The position numbers were made by a program, and so were the translations under genes. The notes beneath the pieces are model-generated. The model was not told where the DNA came from. It saw nothing but the letters and a program-made list of their open reading frames with translations, and made no database searches. From Acidisphaera sp. S103 (GTDB taxonomy: Bacteria > Pseudomonadota > Alphaproteobacteria > Acetobacterales > Acetobacteraceae), in assembly GCF_009765975.1 (NCBI RefSeq), contig NZ_LMUJ01000013.1, forward strand, positions 40,929 through 104,928: 64,000 nucleotides of DNA. The letters are read 5' to 3'. This document shows, piece after piece, positions 17,858-26,445 of the stretch. Every line of letters starts with the position of its first letter. The stretch's first letter is position 1.

Positions 17858-18107
17858 TGACGCGGGTCGAATCGTACCTACGGACGTTGACGTTGGTACA
17901 TGAGCGTCGTCATGGGCCGGCGAAGTGCGGTCCAGCGCCTTACTGGGGCGGATGGCCCGGACTTCGCCGGGCCATGACGTGGGAGGCGGGCCATGACGCG
18001 GGAGGCAGGTCGTGGCGCGGGAGGCGGGCCATGACGTGGGAGGCGGGTCATGGCGCGGGAGGCCGGCCCGGGGGCGGCAAGGGACGGGCCGTGACGCGGG
18101 TCGAATC
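17858..18107. repeat. 19-bp tandem array flanked by direct repeats
   Basis: Five 19-bp units of the type GGGCCATGACGYGGGAGGC run from 17969 to 18063, with substitutions in units 3 and 5. The array is preceded by the palindrome GATGGCCCGG...CCGGGCCAT (17951-17974) and framed by a 17-bp direct repeat, RTGACGCGGGTCGAATC, at 17858-17874 and 18091-18107. The right flank touches the stop codon of the enoyl-CoA hydratase. The gap between converging genes holds nothing else. Confidence 0.7.
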
Positions 18108-18948
18108 AGTTTCCTTTGAACTGGGGCTTGCGTTTTTCGACGAAGGCCTTGCGGGCTTCCTTCGCATCATCGGAATGTTGCAAAATCGGACTGGCGTTGG
18201 AGGTCAGCACCATCGTTGCCTCCATGGTGGTGTCCAGCGATGTGCGCATGATGCGCTTGCTGATCCACTGCACCAGCGGCGGCCGAGCGATGATTTTGGC
18301 ACAAAGTTCGCGGGTGGTTTCTTCGAGTTTGTCGGCGGGGACCAGGTGGTTGAGCATGCCCCATTCGTAAGCTCGCTGGGCTGTCAGTTCGCCGGTGTAA
18401 GCAAATTCCAGCGCTCGGCCCAGGCCGACCATTTTCGGCAGGTAGTATGATCCGCCGTTCTCGATGATCTGGCCGGCGTTGTGGTATCCGATGAAACGGG
18501 TTTGGTCGCAGCCGATACGGATGTCGCAGTGCAGTGCCATGTCCATGCCGGATCCGACCGCCGGGCCGTTGATCATGGCGATCGTCGGTTTGCGGATCTT
18601 GGCGATGTCGAGGTGGAGCTGGGTGAAGCCGTGAAAGAAGTGCTGCCGCGTGCCGTCCAGGCCTTCATGCGCACTGCGGTTGCCGGGAAAGTTCTCCCCG
18701 GCATCGCCTCTGTTCGAACCAAGGTTCGCGCCCGCACAGAACGCTCGGCCGACGCCGGTCAGGATGATGACGCGGACGTTGGGATCGTCGTCGGCTGCCC
18801 GCATGTATTCGCCGACCTTGGCGACGGTACTGTTTTCCTCGGCGGTGCCGACCAGGGCGTTCAGCCGTTCCGGGCGGTTGAATTTGATCCAGAGGATGCC
18901 GTTGTCCTCGGGTTCATACAGCAGGTGATCGACCAGTTTCGGTCCCAT
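18106..18948 (-). CDS. Enoyl-CoA hydratase/isomerase family protein
   Basis: A 280-residue crotonase-fold protein. The first oxyanion-hole region is GRAFCAGANLG and the second INGPAVGSGMDMALHCDIRI; the active-site helix continues with GYHNAGQIIENGGSYYLPKMVGLGRALE, where the usual acidic residue appears as E in IIENGG. Such proteins hydrate, isomerise or cleave acyl-CoA esters; the exact reaction is open. It lies 12 bp downstream of a serine hydrolase on the same strand, so the two form an operon. Confidence 0.88.
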   Translation of the reverse strand: MGPKLVDHLLYEPEDNGILWIKFNRPERLNALVGTAEENSTVAKVGEYMRAADDDPNVRVIILTGVGRAFCAGANLGSNRGDAGENFPGNRSAHEGLDGTRQHFFHGFTQLHLDIAKIRKPTIAMINGPAVGSGMDMALHCDIRIGCDQTRFIGYHNAGQIIENGGSYYLPKMVGLGRALEFAYTGELTAQRAYEWGMLNHLVPADKLEETTRELCAKIIARPPLVQWISKRIMRTSLDTTMEATMVLTSNASPILQHSDDAKEARKAFVEKRKPQFKGN

Positions 18949-18960
18949 TGTCGGTTTCCT

Positions 18961-20202
18961 TTATGCGAACGATTCGGTCATGGCCGCGTAGACCAGGGTG
19001 CGCAGGTCACGGCGTAGCGTCAGGCGGACGTCGCTGCCGATGACCTGGGTCATGAAGACGACGGCGAGATCCTCCCTGGGGTCGATCCAGAAAGCGGTGG
19101 ACGCGGCACCGCCCCAGAAGAATTCTCCCGTCGTGCCGGGCAGGCGGGTCTTGGCGACATCGATGTTGACCCCGCAGCCGATAGAGAAGCCGACACCGGA
19201 ATAGCCGGATTCGGAGAAATTGCCCGGTGGCGCCATGTCGGCCAGTTCCCGGTTGCCGGGCAGGTGGTTCAGGCTGAACAGCGCGACGGTCTTGGGGCTG
19301 AGGATCTGGACGCCGTCGAGCGTGCCTCCGTTCAGCATCATGCGGCAGAAACGCATGTAATCGTGCGCGGTGGAAACGAGGCCGCCGCCGCCGGATTCCA
19401 GGTTGGGCGGCCTGGCGTAAGTGCTGTTGCCGGCGTCGTCCTGTAGTTTGATCCCGCCGCCTTCCTTGGGCTGGTAGCAGGAAGTGAAACGATCTTGTTT
19501 CTCGGGTGGGCACCAGAAGGCGGTGTCGGTCATACCGAGCGGCTGGAACAGATGGGTGCGGAGGTATTCGCCGAAGGTCATGCCACTGAGTTTTTGGACC
19601 AGATAGCCCATGACATCGATCGATACGGAGTAGTTCCATTGTGTGCCGGGGGAGAATTCCAGCGGCAGGGTGGATAGCTGCTGAATCATGGCATCCAGGC
19701 CGCCTTCCGTGGTCAGGGCAGCGACACCGAGGTGGCGGTAGGCGGCATCGACGCTTGTGCGGTTCATGAAGCCGTAGGTGAGGCCGGAGGTATGGGTGAC
19801 GAGGTCGACGACCTTCATAGGGCGGATCGGCGGGGTGGTGATGAAGGACGGCGCGCTGGCGACCAGGGATGCGACGCCGGTGGCGTAGACGCCGAGGTTC
19901 TTCCAGGATGGGATGTGGGTGGCGACGTCGTCGTCGAGGCCGATCAGGCCTTGCTCCAGCAGCATCATGAGGGCGACGGCGGTGATGGGCTTGCTCATGG
20001 AATAGATGCGGAAGATGGCGTCTTCCCGCATGGGCTTGCGGCGTTCGAGGTCGATATGGCCGGCCATGCCGGTGTGGACCAGGGTGCCTCGGCGGTAGAT
20101 CTGAGTGAGGATGCCGGGCAGGCGGCCGGTTTCGACGTATTTGGACGCCATAATGTGATCGAGACGGGCCAGGCGATCGGCGGACAGGCCGGATTGGGTC
20201 AT
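18961..20202 (-). CDS. Beta-lactamase-fold serine hydrolase (class C / EstB type)
   Basis: A 413-residue protein without an obvious signal peptide. The catalytic S-x-x-K is in YSMSKPITA, the second element is the tyrosine of NYSVSIDV (Y-x-V variant found in EstB-like esterases rather than Y-x-N of true beta-lactamases), and HTSGLTYG is the typical family strand. An esterase or acyl-CoA/lactone-hydrolysing role next to an enoyl-CoA hydratase is more likely than beta-lactam resistance. ATG 20202 fits the domain start; the ribosome site is weak and a start farther upstream (to 20292) is possible. Confidence 0.87.
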   Translation of the reverse strand: MTQSGLSADRLARLDHIMASKYVETGRLPGILTQIYRRGTLVHTGMAGHIDLERRKPMREDAIFRIYSMSKPITAVALMMLLEQGLIGLDDDVATHIPSWKNLGVYATGVASLVASAPSFITTPPIRPMKVVDLVTHTSGLTYGFMNRTSVDAAYRHLGVAALTTEGGLDAMIQQLSTLPLEFSPGTQWNYSVSIDVMGYLVQKLSGMTFGEYLRTHLFQPLGMTDTAFWCPPEKQDRFTSCYQPKEGGGIKLQDDAGNSTYARPPNLESGGGGLVSTAHDYMRFCRMMLNGGTLDGVQILSPKTVALFSLNHLPGNRELADMAPPGNFSESGYSGVGFSIGCGVNIDVAKTRLPGTTGEFFWGGAASTAFWIDPREDLAVVFMTQVIGSDVRLTLRRDLRTLVYAAMTESFA

Positions 20203-20532
20203 GAGGGGTGCGTCCCTGGGTGGTTTGTTGAGGTAGTAACCGGGGAGGGCAGGGGGTTTGTCAAATGGGCCGGTTGCCGCCCTGCGCGGCAAACGCGGCG
20301 AGATTGCCCTGAGTCCACGATTCGTAATGCCGCCTATCGACGCGAAATAATCGCTCCAGGGGAAGCACCGCTACTTGATACCGTCATGATGGGCGCAGAC
20401 CCACTATTGATGCTTTTTCCAAGATCAGCACTTGAAGGCGTGGATGGTGGGCCTGCGCCCACCATGACGACGAGAGGCCAACGCCCTGTGTTTTGAGGAT
20501 TCGGTTATTTGCGTCGGACCCTAAGCCCCCTC
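20203..20532. other. Intergenic region, 330 bp, containing an interspersed repeat
   Basis: Lies between the serine hydrolase start and the 3' end of an acyl-CoA dehydrogenase on the same strand. It carries copy 3 of the interspersed repeat (20342-20487) and presumably the promoter of the serine hydrolase. No coding region with recognisable content. Confidence 0.55.
20342..20487 (+). repeat. Interspersed intergenic repeat, copy 3
   Basis: Begins GCGAAATAATCG and AGCACCGC exactly as copy 1, then GTCATG, a diverged middle, and the hairpin GGATGGTGGGCC TGC GCCCACCATGACG. It lacks the GAAGCACTTGTT end of copies 1 and 2. Compensatory changes keep the hairpin paired (GGTGGGC with GCCCACC here, GGCGGGC with GCCCGCC in copy 2), which suggests that the structure is conserved. 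Confidence 0.68.
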
Positions 20533-21789
20533 TCAAACCACCAGATTCTTCGGCACATCCCGGAACGGCCGGTCGTTGTCCGTCCGCGGTTCTTTCGGCA
20601 TCCCCAACACCCGCTCCGAGATGATGTTCCGCTGGATTTCATCCGTTCCGCCGGCGATCGACCCGGCCGGGACCGACACCAGGATCTCGGCGATTACCCC
20701 GCCCATGGCTCCGTCCTCACCTGTCAGCATGGCGTCCGCGCCGCTGATCAGGGTGTGGACCCGCGCGGACGCCCGGGCGACGTGGCTGGATGCCAGCTTG
20801 CCGAGCGAGCCCTCCGGCCCTTGCGGCTTGCCTTGCAACTGTGCCGCGCGCGCGCGCCTTGCCGTCCATTCGGCCGATTTCTGCAGCGTCAACAGCTTGG
20901 CGATCTCCTGCCGCACCACCGGGTCGTTGTTTACCCCGGCGGCCTTGGCCCGCTCGATCACCAGATCCACACGGCCGGCGCGTTGTGGATACCACTTGTA
21001 TGGCTCCATGACGGTTGCGTTTTCCGCCCGTTCTTCGTCGTAAATCCGTCCGGTGCCGGAGGACGACTTGCCCCAGTTGCGGACGCCGTCGGCCTCTCGC
21101 CGTTCATGCATCAGCGTCGTCGTTGCGACGGCCCAGCCGCGGCCGACATCAAGCACCAGATGCTCCGGCAGCACCTCGGCATCGGTGAAGAACACCTGGT
21201 TGAACGAGGCGTGTCCGTTCATCTGGCGCAACGGATGCACCTGCACGCCCGGTTGGTGCATATCGATAATGAAATACGACAGCCCCTGATGTTTCGGCAC
21301 ATCGACGTCGGTGCGAGCCAGCAACAAACCCCAATCCGCGTGATGCGCGCTGGTCGTCCACACCTTCTGTCCGTTGATCACCCATCGGTTGCCCTGGCGC
21401 TCGGCCTTGGTCGTCGCGCCGGCCAGGTCGGACCCGCTGCCCGGTTCGCTGAACAATTGGCACCAGGTGTCCTCACCGGACAGGCTGCGGCGCAGGAACT
21501 GTTCTTTCTGTGCCGGTGTCCCATGCGCCAGCAGCGTCGCGGCGGCCAATCGCCGGATACCGGCCTTCGCCACGCCGACCGCGCCGACGCGGAGGAATTC
21601 CTCGTCCACCACGGCCTGCAATCCAACCGGCAGGGCCTTGCCGTACCAATCCGTCGGCCAGGTCGGCACGCCCCAGCCGGAATCGATCAGAATGTTCCGC
21701 CACTCCACCAAGCCGTAATCGGTGCGCCAGTTTGCTTCCAGCCAGGCGCGGACTTCCGCGCGGACGGATGCCTCGGTCATTTCGGTCAT
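20533..21789 (-). CDS. Acyl-CoA dehydrogenase family protein
   Basis: A 418-residue FAD-dependent acyl-CoA dehydrogenase. Motifs: LFSEPGSGSDLAGATTKAER (substrate/FAD loop), WVINGQKVWTTSAHHADWG, and a C-terminal GGTDEIQRNIISERVLG, where the helix that usually carries the catalytic Glu is located. The second ATG (21789) is chosen because GGAGGG is 7 nt upstream; ATG 21795 would leave no spacing. It lies 15 bp after a second, different dehydrogenase gene; such pairs often form heteromeric alpha/beta acyl-CoA dehydrogenases of the steroid/terpenoid degradation type (FadE28/29-like). Substrate unknown. Confidence 0.9.
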   Translation of the reverse strand: MTEMTEASVRAEVRAWLEANWRTDYGLVEWRNILIDSGWGVPTWPTDWYGKALPVGLQAVVDEEFLRVGAVGVAKAGIRRLAAATLLAHGTPAQKEQFLRRSLSGEDTWCQLFSEPGSGSDLAGATTKAERQGNRWVINGQKVWTTSAHHADWGLLLARTDVDVPKHQGLSYFIIDMHQPGVQVHPLRQMNGHASFNQVFFTDAEVLPEHLVLDVGRGWAVATTTLMHERREADGVRNWGKSSSGTGRIYDEERAENATVMEPYKWYPQRAGRVDLVIERAKAAGVNNDPVVRQEIAKLLTLQKSAEWTARRARAAQLQGKPQGPEGSLGKLASSHVARASARVHTLISGADAMLTGEDGAMGGVIAEILVSVPAGSIAGGTDEIQRNIISERVLGMPKEPRTDNDRPFRDVPKNLVV

Positions 21790-21804
21790 GATCATTCCCT
21801 CCGC

Positions 21805-22935
21805 TTAGACGTTCCAGGCGCGCATCAGCAGTTCGCGGTGCCAGGCCGGATCGCCCAGAAACACCTCGGAGCTTTTGGCGCGCTTGAACCAGAGATGCGT
21901 GTCGTTGTCCCAGGTGAAACCAATGCCGCCGTGGATCTGGATCGTGCTGATCGCGGTCTGCATATAGGCTTCCGACGCCGCGGCCTTGGCCAGGGAGGCA
22001 ATGGCCGGCAGTTCCGGATCATCCTCGGCCGCCGCGGACGCCGCCGCATAGGCCGCCGACTTTGCCAGTTCGACATCGACCAGCATATCGGCCTGTTTGT
22101 GCTTCATCGACTGGAACGACCCGATTGTCCGCCCGAACTGTACCCGCAGGTTGGCATAGTCCAGCGCCGACAAGCGCAGCCGTTCGGCTCCGCCGACCAT
22201 TTCGTTCGCCAGGCAGGCCGCCGCCTGCACCATGGTTTTGGCGAACGGTGCCGCGGCACCGCCTTCCTGCCCCAGCAGGTCCGCCTCGACCGACTGGAAC
22301 TCAAGCCGAGCCTGCTTGCGGGTCGGGTCCATCACTTTCAGCGGCCGGCGGGTCAGGCCGGCGGCGTTGCCGGGAACGGTGAAGAACGACAGGCCATCAT
22401 CCCCGACGGAGCCAGGCCGCCGTGCCAGGACGACAATCAGATCGGCGCTGTGTCCGTCGACGACGAAGCTTTTCACCCCATCCAGCCGGAACCGGCCGCC
22501 CGCCGCCGTCGCCGTCGCCTGAACGCCGGTCGTGTCCCATCGCCCGTTCGGTTCGGTGAACGCCAGCGCCGCGACGCAGCTTCCGTCGGCGATCGCCGGC
22601 AGCAGGTCTCGCTTCTGTGCCTCGGTCCCGGCGTTGACGATCGCCGTTGCCGCCAGCACCGTCGAGGCGAAATACGGCGCGCACAGCAGTGCCCGGCCCA
22701 TTTCCTCCAGCACGATGCCGAGTTCGACGAAGCTGAAGCCCTGGCCACCGTAGGCTTCGGGGATGTGGATCGCGGCGAGCCCGAGTTGTTGGTTCAGGTC
22801 GACCCAGGCCGCGCGATCCCAGCCGGTTTCCGTCTCCATCAGGCGACGGACGGCGGTTGCCGGCGACTTGTCCTCCAGGAAGCGGCGCAGGACGGAGCGA
22901 AATTCCTCCTGCTCGCTGGTGAAGCTGAACTGCAT
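21805..22935 (-). CDS. Acyl-CoA dehydrogenase family protein (partner subunit)
   Basis: A 376-residue acyl-CoA dehydrogenase with a typical N-terminal helical domain (FSFTSEQEEFRSVLRRFLED), HIPEAYGGQGFSFVELGIV, and the C-terminal QIHGGIGFTWDNDTHLWFKR. It lacks a clean TEPxxGSD loop (ALAFTEPNGRWDTTGV instead), as seen in the non-canonical halves of heteromeric FadE pairs. ATG 22935 has an excellent GGAGGAATCGC upstream. It is the first gene of the two-gene operon with 20533-21789 and divergent from the CoA-transferase at 23069. Confidence 0.9.
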   Translation of the reverse strand: MQFSFTSEQEEFRSVLRRFLEDKSPATAVRRLMETETGWDRAAWVDLNQQLGLAAIHIPEAYGGQGFSFVELGIVLEEMGRALLCAPYFASTVLAATAIVNAGTEAQKRDLLPAIADGSCVAALAFTEPNGRWDTTGVQATATAAGGRFRLDGVKSFVVDGHSADLIVVLARRPGSVGDDGLSFFTVPGNAAGLTRRPLKVMDPTRKQARLEFQSVEADLLGQEGGAAAPFAKTMVQAAACLANEMVGGAERLRLSALDYANLRVQFGRTIGSFQSMKHKQADMLVDVELAKSAAYAAASAAAEDDPELPAIASLAKAAASEAYMQTAISTIQIHGGIGFTWDNDTHLWFKRAKSSEVFLGDPAWHRELLMRAWNV

Positions 22936-23068
22936 GCGATTCCTCCCTCGGCGCGTCGGCACACAGTGGCGGAGGATGACGCGGTTCGGCAAGGCTGGCC
23001 GCGTCCGGCTTGTGGCTGGCCGATACGTGACCGATAGTTGGGCGATAGTGCCAAGGGGACACGCGACG

Positions 23069-24277
23069 ATGCCGAACAACAATGACGGACCTCTCGCCGG
23101 TATTCGCGTGCTGGACCTGACAACGGTGCAGATGGGTCCGTGGTGCACCCGCATCATGTCCGATTTCGGCGCCGATGTGATCAAGGTTGAGGCACCGGAG
23201 GGCGACTCGTCGCGCTATACCGGCGTGCCGAAACATCGTGGCATGAGCGGCACGTTCCAGCACAACGGCCGCGGCAAGCGCAGCGTCGCCCTGGATTTGA
23301 AGCAGCCTGAGGCCCAGGACGCGGTGCTGCGGCTGGTGCCGACGGCGGATGCATTTGCCTCCAACATCCGTCCGGCCGCGTTGGCGCGTTTGGGCCTGGA
23401 TTACGACTCGATCAGGCGGATCAACCCGTCGATCGTCTATCTCAGTATGGTGGGCTACGGCAGTGCCGGGCGTTACGCGGGGCGTCCGGCGTATGACGAC
23501 CTGATCCAGGCCGCCGCCGCCATCCCGATGCTGCTGCAACGATCCACCGGGCAGCCGCGCTTCATCCCGATGGCGGCGATCGACCGTATCGTGGGGTCGG
23601 CGGCCGCCAACGCGCTGCTGGCCGGATTGCTGGCGAAGGCGCGCACCGGCATCGGGCAGCAGATCGAGGTGCCGATGTTTGAAACCATCGCGCAGTTCGT
23701 GCTGTCGGAGCACATGCAGGGCCAGACGTTCGATCCGCCCACCAGCCCCGCGGGTTACCCTCGCACCCTGTCGCAGCATCGCCGGCCTTACCCGACCAAG
23801 GACGGCTATATCGCCGCGCTGCCCTACAATGACGGGCAGTGGCGCCGTTTCTTCGAGGCCGTCGGTAAGGGCGAGATGCTGAAAACCGACCCGCGTTTCG
23901 CCGACATCACCGCCCGTACGGCGAACATCGATTCGCTTTACGAAATGATCGCCGAGGAGCTGAAGCACCGCACCACGGACGAATGGCTGGACCTGCTGGA
24001 ACGCAACGATATTCCTTGTATGCGTCCGCATACGCTCGAATCGTTGATGGAGGATCCGCACCTCGCGGACGCTGAATTCTTTCGCTGGATCGACCATCCG
24101 TCGGAGGGCCGCATCCGCACCATGCGCGAACCCAGCACCTGGTCGGAAACCAAACCCCCCACCGGTCGCTTCGCCCCGCGCCTCGGCCAGCACACCCGTG
24201 AAATTCTTGCGGAAGCCGGCTTCGACCCCCAGATCATCGACGACCTGGTCGAGCGCAAGATCGCCAAGACCGACTAA
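23069..24277 (+). CDS. CaiB/BaiF family CoA-transferase
   Basis: A 402-residue class III CoA-transferase: GIRVLDLTTVQMGPWCTRI with FGADVIKVEAPEGD at the N-terminus, KRSVALDLKQPE, and the FRWIDHPSEGRIRTMREP region near the C-terminus, full family length. It would transfer CoA between a donor acyl-CoA and a free carboxylic acid, activating a substrate for the divergently encoded acyl-CoA dehydrogenase pair. The start ATG 23069 follows AAGGGGAC; a longer frame from 22763 overlaps the divergent gene and is rejected. No close resemblance to the Mct homolog at 14941. Confidence 0.9.
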   Translation: MPNNNDGPLAGIRVLDLTTVQMGPWCTRIMSDFGADVIKVEAPEGDSSRYTGVPKHRGMSGTFQHNGRGKRSVALDLKQPEAQDAVLRLVPTADAFASNIRPAALARLGLDYDSIRRINPSIVYLSMVGYGSAGRYAGRPAYDDLIQAAAAIPMLLQRSTGQPRFIPMAAIDRIVGSAAANALLAGLLAKARTGIGQQIEVPMFETIAQFVLSEHMQGQTFDPPTSPAGYPRTLSQHRRPYPTKDGYIAALPYNDGQWRRFFEAVGKGEMLKTDPRFADITARTANIDSLYEMIAEELKHRTTDEWLDLLERNDIPCMRPHTLESLMEDPHLADAEFFRWIDHPSEGRIRTMREPSTWSETKPPTGRFAPRLGQHTREILAEAGFDPQIIDDLVERKIAKTD

Positions 24278-24414
24278 AGCGATTCGGACAAAGCTGGACA
24301 CCAGGCAGAAAAGCAATAAGAATATTACCAACTAAATTGGCTGCCGGAGTCTTGTCGCGCGCAGGCCATCTCGTCGTTATATACCGGAAGCCGCCAAAGC
24401 CTGGAGATCGTATT

Positions 24415-26097
24415 GTGAAACCTCCGAGTTGGGCAGTCTCAACGCATTTCCTGTTGGTCGCGGTGGTATTTGTTTCGATTCTCAACCATTCGCAGGCCTG
24501 GGCGGACGCCACCGCCGACGCTGCGAAGACACCTCAGATTGCGGAATGTTCCGCGCCATATCCGCCGCACGATAAAATGAACGGCCAGCCGATGGGAACG
24601 TTGACAGTTCTTCCGGTAACACGGTGGGCCCCAGTGGGCGGCGAGGTTCAGTTCCAGCTCTCCGGAATGACAAAGCCGCCAGAAGAAATTCAGGTCTTTT
24701 TCGCCTGGGATAAGCCACAGCCGGATGGCTGCTGGCAGAGCCAACTGGTGCGCCTGGTGCAAGGTCCCGGAGACATCACCATCGAAACGGCCAAAGTCTA
24801 TACCTACGCCGCTCGGGTGCCGGCGTTCGGGACCGCGAACCCGTTTCGCGAGGGGAGCCAGCACAAAGAAATCGGCAGTCCCGTACCCATGGCGACGATG
24901 TTCGTGCGCGGCGTGCTGACCGGGGCACCGGATGGCGATCCCGGCTTCGTGCTCGTCCAGGGAGTCGGAATATCCAGCGTCGGCATTGCTGTTGTGAGTG
25001 TGTTTGGCTGCGCACTGCTTTTGTTCGCCATCCCGACGATATACTGGTGGTGGCATGGTCGTCCCGGATGGTTTCTGCTGCGGCTCATCACGGCACCCGA
25101 TGGAAAGGCCAGTCTTTCGCAATTCCAGATCACGATCTGGACCGTGGTGATCGGTACCGGCGTTGCCTATACCATGGTGTTGACAGGCAATCTGATCGAC
25201 GTTCCGACAGCGACACTCGGCCTACTGGGGATCAGCGGATTCTCATTGGTCGGCGCCAAGCTGAAATCTGGTGATGACGGCTCCCCGCAACGCGTCAGCG
25301 CGCCGGGGGCGGTGACCAACCTGGCTGTTGTGGGGGCGGTGACGACCGGCACCGTCGTGCTGACCTGGGATGCGCCCGCCGGCACGGGGCAGCCGTTCAG
25401 CTATACTGTACAAAAACGGCCAACCGCGGGCGGGCCGTGGGAAACGGTGCAGAATAACATCGCTGCCCCGCCCTATGCCGTGATCAATCTGAACCCCGGT
25501 TGGGCATACGATTTCCAGGTGTTCGCGATGAATGCGGGCGGCGCCGGCCCGGCGTCCGTGCCGCTGACGGCCATCCAGACGCATCGCGACGCGCCCGTGG
25601 CGCCGGGCGGTCCGGCCCAGGTCACCGGCCTGCAAGCAACGGCGCAACCCGACGGGCGTGTCGAACTCACCTGGACCGCGCCGGCACCGGGGCCTGACTC
25701 CTACACGGTGCAATATCGCCCGGTCGGCACCCTGGCATGGTCGACCTATAGTGCATCGGCAAGTCCGCCGACGCTCGTAACCGGTCTCAGGTCCGCCACC
25801 AATTTTGCCTTCCAGGTCTTCGGCGTGACTGGTGGCGTCGCAGGTACGCCATCCACACTTGTCGCGGCCACCACCTTTCAGCGCGCACCCCGCTGGAGCG
25901 ACCTGGTCATGAATAGCGACTATACCGAGGTTGACCTGGCTCGCCTGCAGATGCTTGTGTTTACATCAATTGCCGCCGTCTTCACCGGTTTGACGTTGTT
26001 CAACACCGGCGCGATACCGGATATCCCCGTCGGTGAGCTCGCGCTGGTCGGGGTCAGCAACGGTGTCTATCTGGCGTCCAAGGCGGTGACCGACTAG
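24415..26097 (+). CDS. Membrane protein with two FN3 domains between duplicated transmembrane hairpins
   Basis: A 560-residue protein of unknown function. Order: signal peptide (VSTHFLLVAVVFVSILNHSQAWA), an exported ~150-residue domain, a membrane helix (VGIAVVSVFGCALLLFAIP), a first two-helix module starting SLSQFQITIWTVVIG, two fibronectin type III domains (~residues 295-390 and ~400-490), then a second copy of the two-helix module starting DLARLQMLVFTSIAA. The two modules align throughout, including IDVPTATLGLLGISG against IPDIPVGELALVGVSNG. GTG 24415 has GGAG 8 nt upstream. Its stop codon overlaps that of the next, convergent gene (CTAG). Confidence 0.85.
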   Translation: MKPPSWAVSTHFLLVAVVFVSILNHSQAWADATADAAKTPQIAECSAPYPPHDKMNGQPMGTLTVLPVTRWAPVGGEVQFQLSGMTKPPEEIQVFFAWDKPQPDGCWQSQLVRLVQGPGDITIETAKVYTYAARVPAFGTANPFREGSQHKEIGSPVPMATMFVRGVLTGAPDGDPGFVLVQGVGISSVGIAVVSVFGCALLLFAIPTIYWWWHGRPGWFLLRLITAPDGKASLSQFQITIWTVVIGTGVAYTMVLTGNLIDVPTATLGLLGISGFSLVGAKLKSGDDGSPQRVSAPGAVTNLAVVGAVTTGTVVLTWDAPAGTGQPFSYTVQKRPTAGGPWETVQNNIAAPPYAVINLNPGWAYDFQVFAMNAGGAGPASVPLTAIQTHRDAPVAPGGPAQVTGLQATAQPDGRVELTWTAPAPGPDSYTVQYRPVGTLAWSTYSASASPPTLVTGLRSATNFAFQVFGVTGGVAGTPSTLVAATTFQRAPRWSDLVMNSDYTEVDLARLQMLVFTSIAAVFTGLTLFNTGAIPDIPVGELALVGVSNGVYLASKAVTD

Positions 26098-26432
26098 CCC
26101 TTCGGGATTGCGGCGATAATGCTGTCGAGCAACTTCGACACCGCGAGAATATTGTTCAACACCGTCGCCAGACTCGTCAGACTGTTCATCTCATCGGTAA
26201 TGCTGTTGGTGACAGCGTCGAGTTTCGCATTCAGCGCCGCGATTTGCGCATCGTCGTCATCGACGGCGAGTGCTCGTAGTTGCGTCAGCTTCAGCGTCAA
26301 GTCGTTGCTGTCGCTTTGCAGTGCGTTCATTGTCGCCAGATCGCCATTCGACATCGCTTGCAATTGCAAGGCGTGCAGCTTGTCCAACGCGGCCTGGGAT
26401 TTGGCAATAGAGGCATCGAAAGCGGTGGGCAT
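26094..26432 (-). CDS. Small helical (coiled-coil) protein, function unknown
   Basis: A 112-residue, Cys-free, almost entirely helical protein with heptad-like spacing (AALDKLHALQLQAMSNGDLA; IAALNAKLDAVTNSI) and no signal peptide or membrane segment except a mildly hydrophobic C-terminus (ILAVSKLLDSIIAAIPKG). It lies 13 bp downstream of the lipoprotein gene at 26446, so they form an operon, and it converges on the FN3 membrane protein with a 4-bp overlap. It may be a partner of one of these; there is no family I recognise. Confidence 0.72.
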   Translation of the reverse strand: MPTAFDASIAKSQAALDKLHALQLQAMSNGDLATMNALQSDSNDLTLKLTQLRALAVDDDDAQIAALNAKLDAVTNSITDEMNSLTSLATVLNNILAVSKLLDSIIAAIPKG

Positions 26433-26445
26433 GATTTACACTCCC

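Noticed and set aside
18961-20202. AmpC-like beta-lactamase
   Set aside because: There is no signal peptide, and the second motif is Y-S-V instead of Y-x-N, which fits EstB-like esterases better.
20509-23037. 842-codon open frame on the plus strand
   Set aside because: It lies antisense to two clear acyl-CoA dehydrogenase genes, has Arg/His/Gln-rich low-complexity content and no recognisable motif; it is a by-product of the high G+C third positions.
22397-24331. 644-codon open frame on the minus strand
   Set aside because: It covers the CoA-transferase on the opposite strand, then enters the acyl-CoA dehydrogenase in the wrong frame; no family features of its own.
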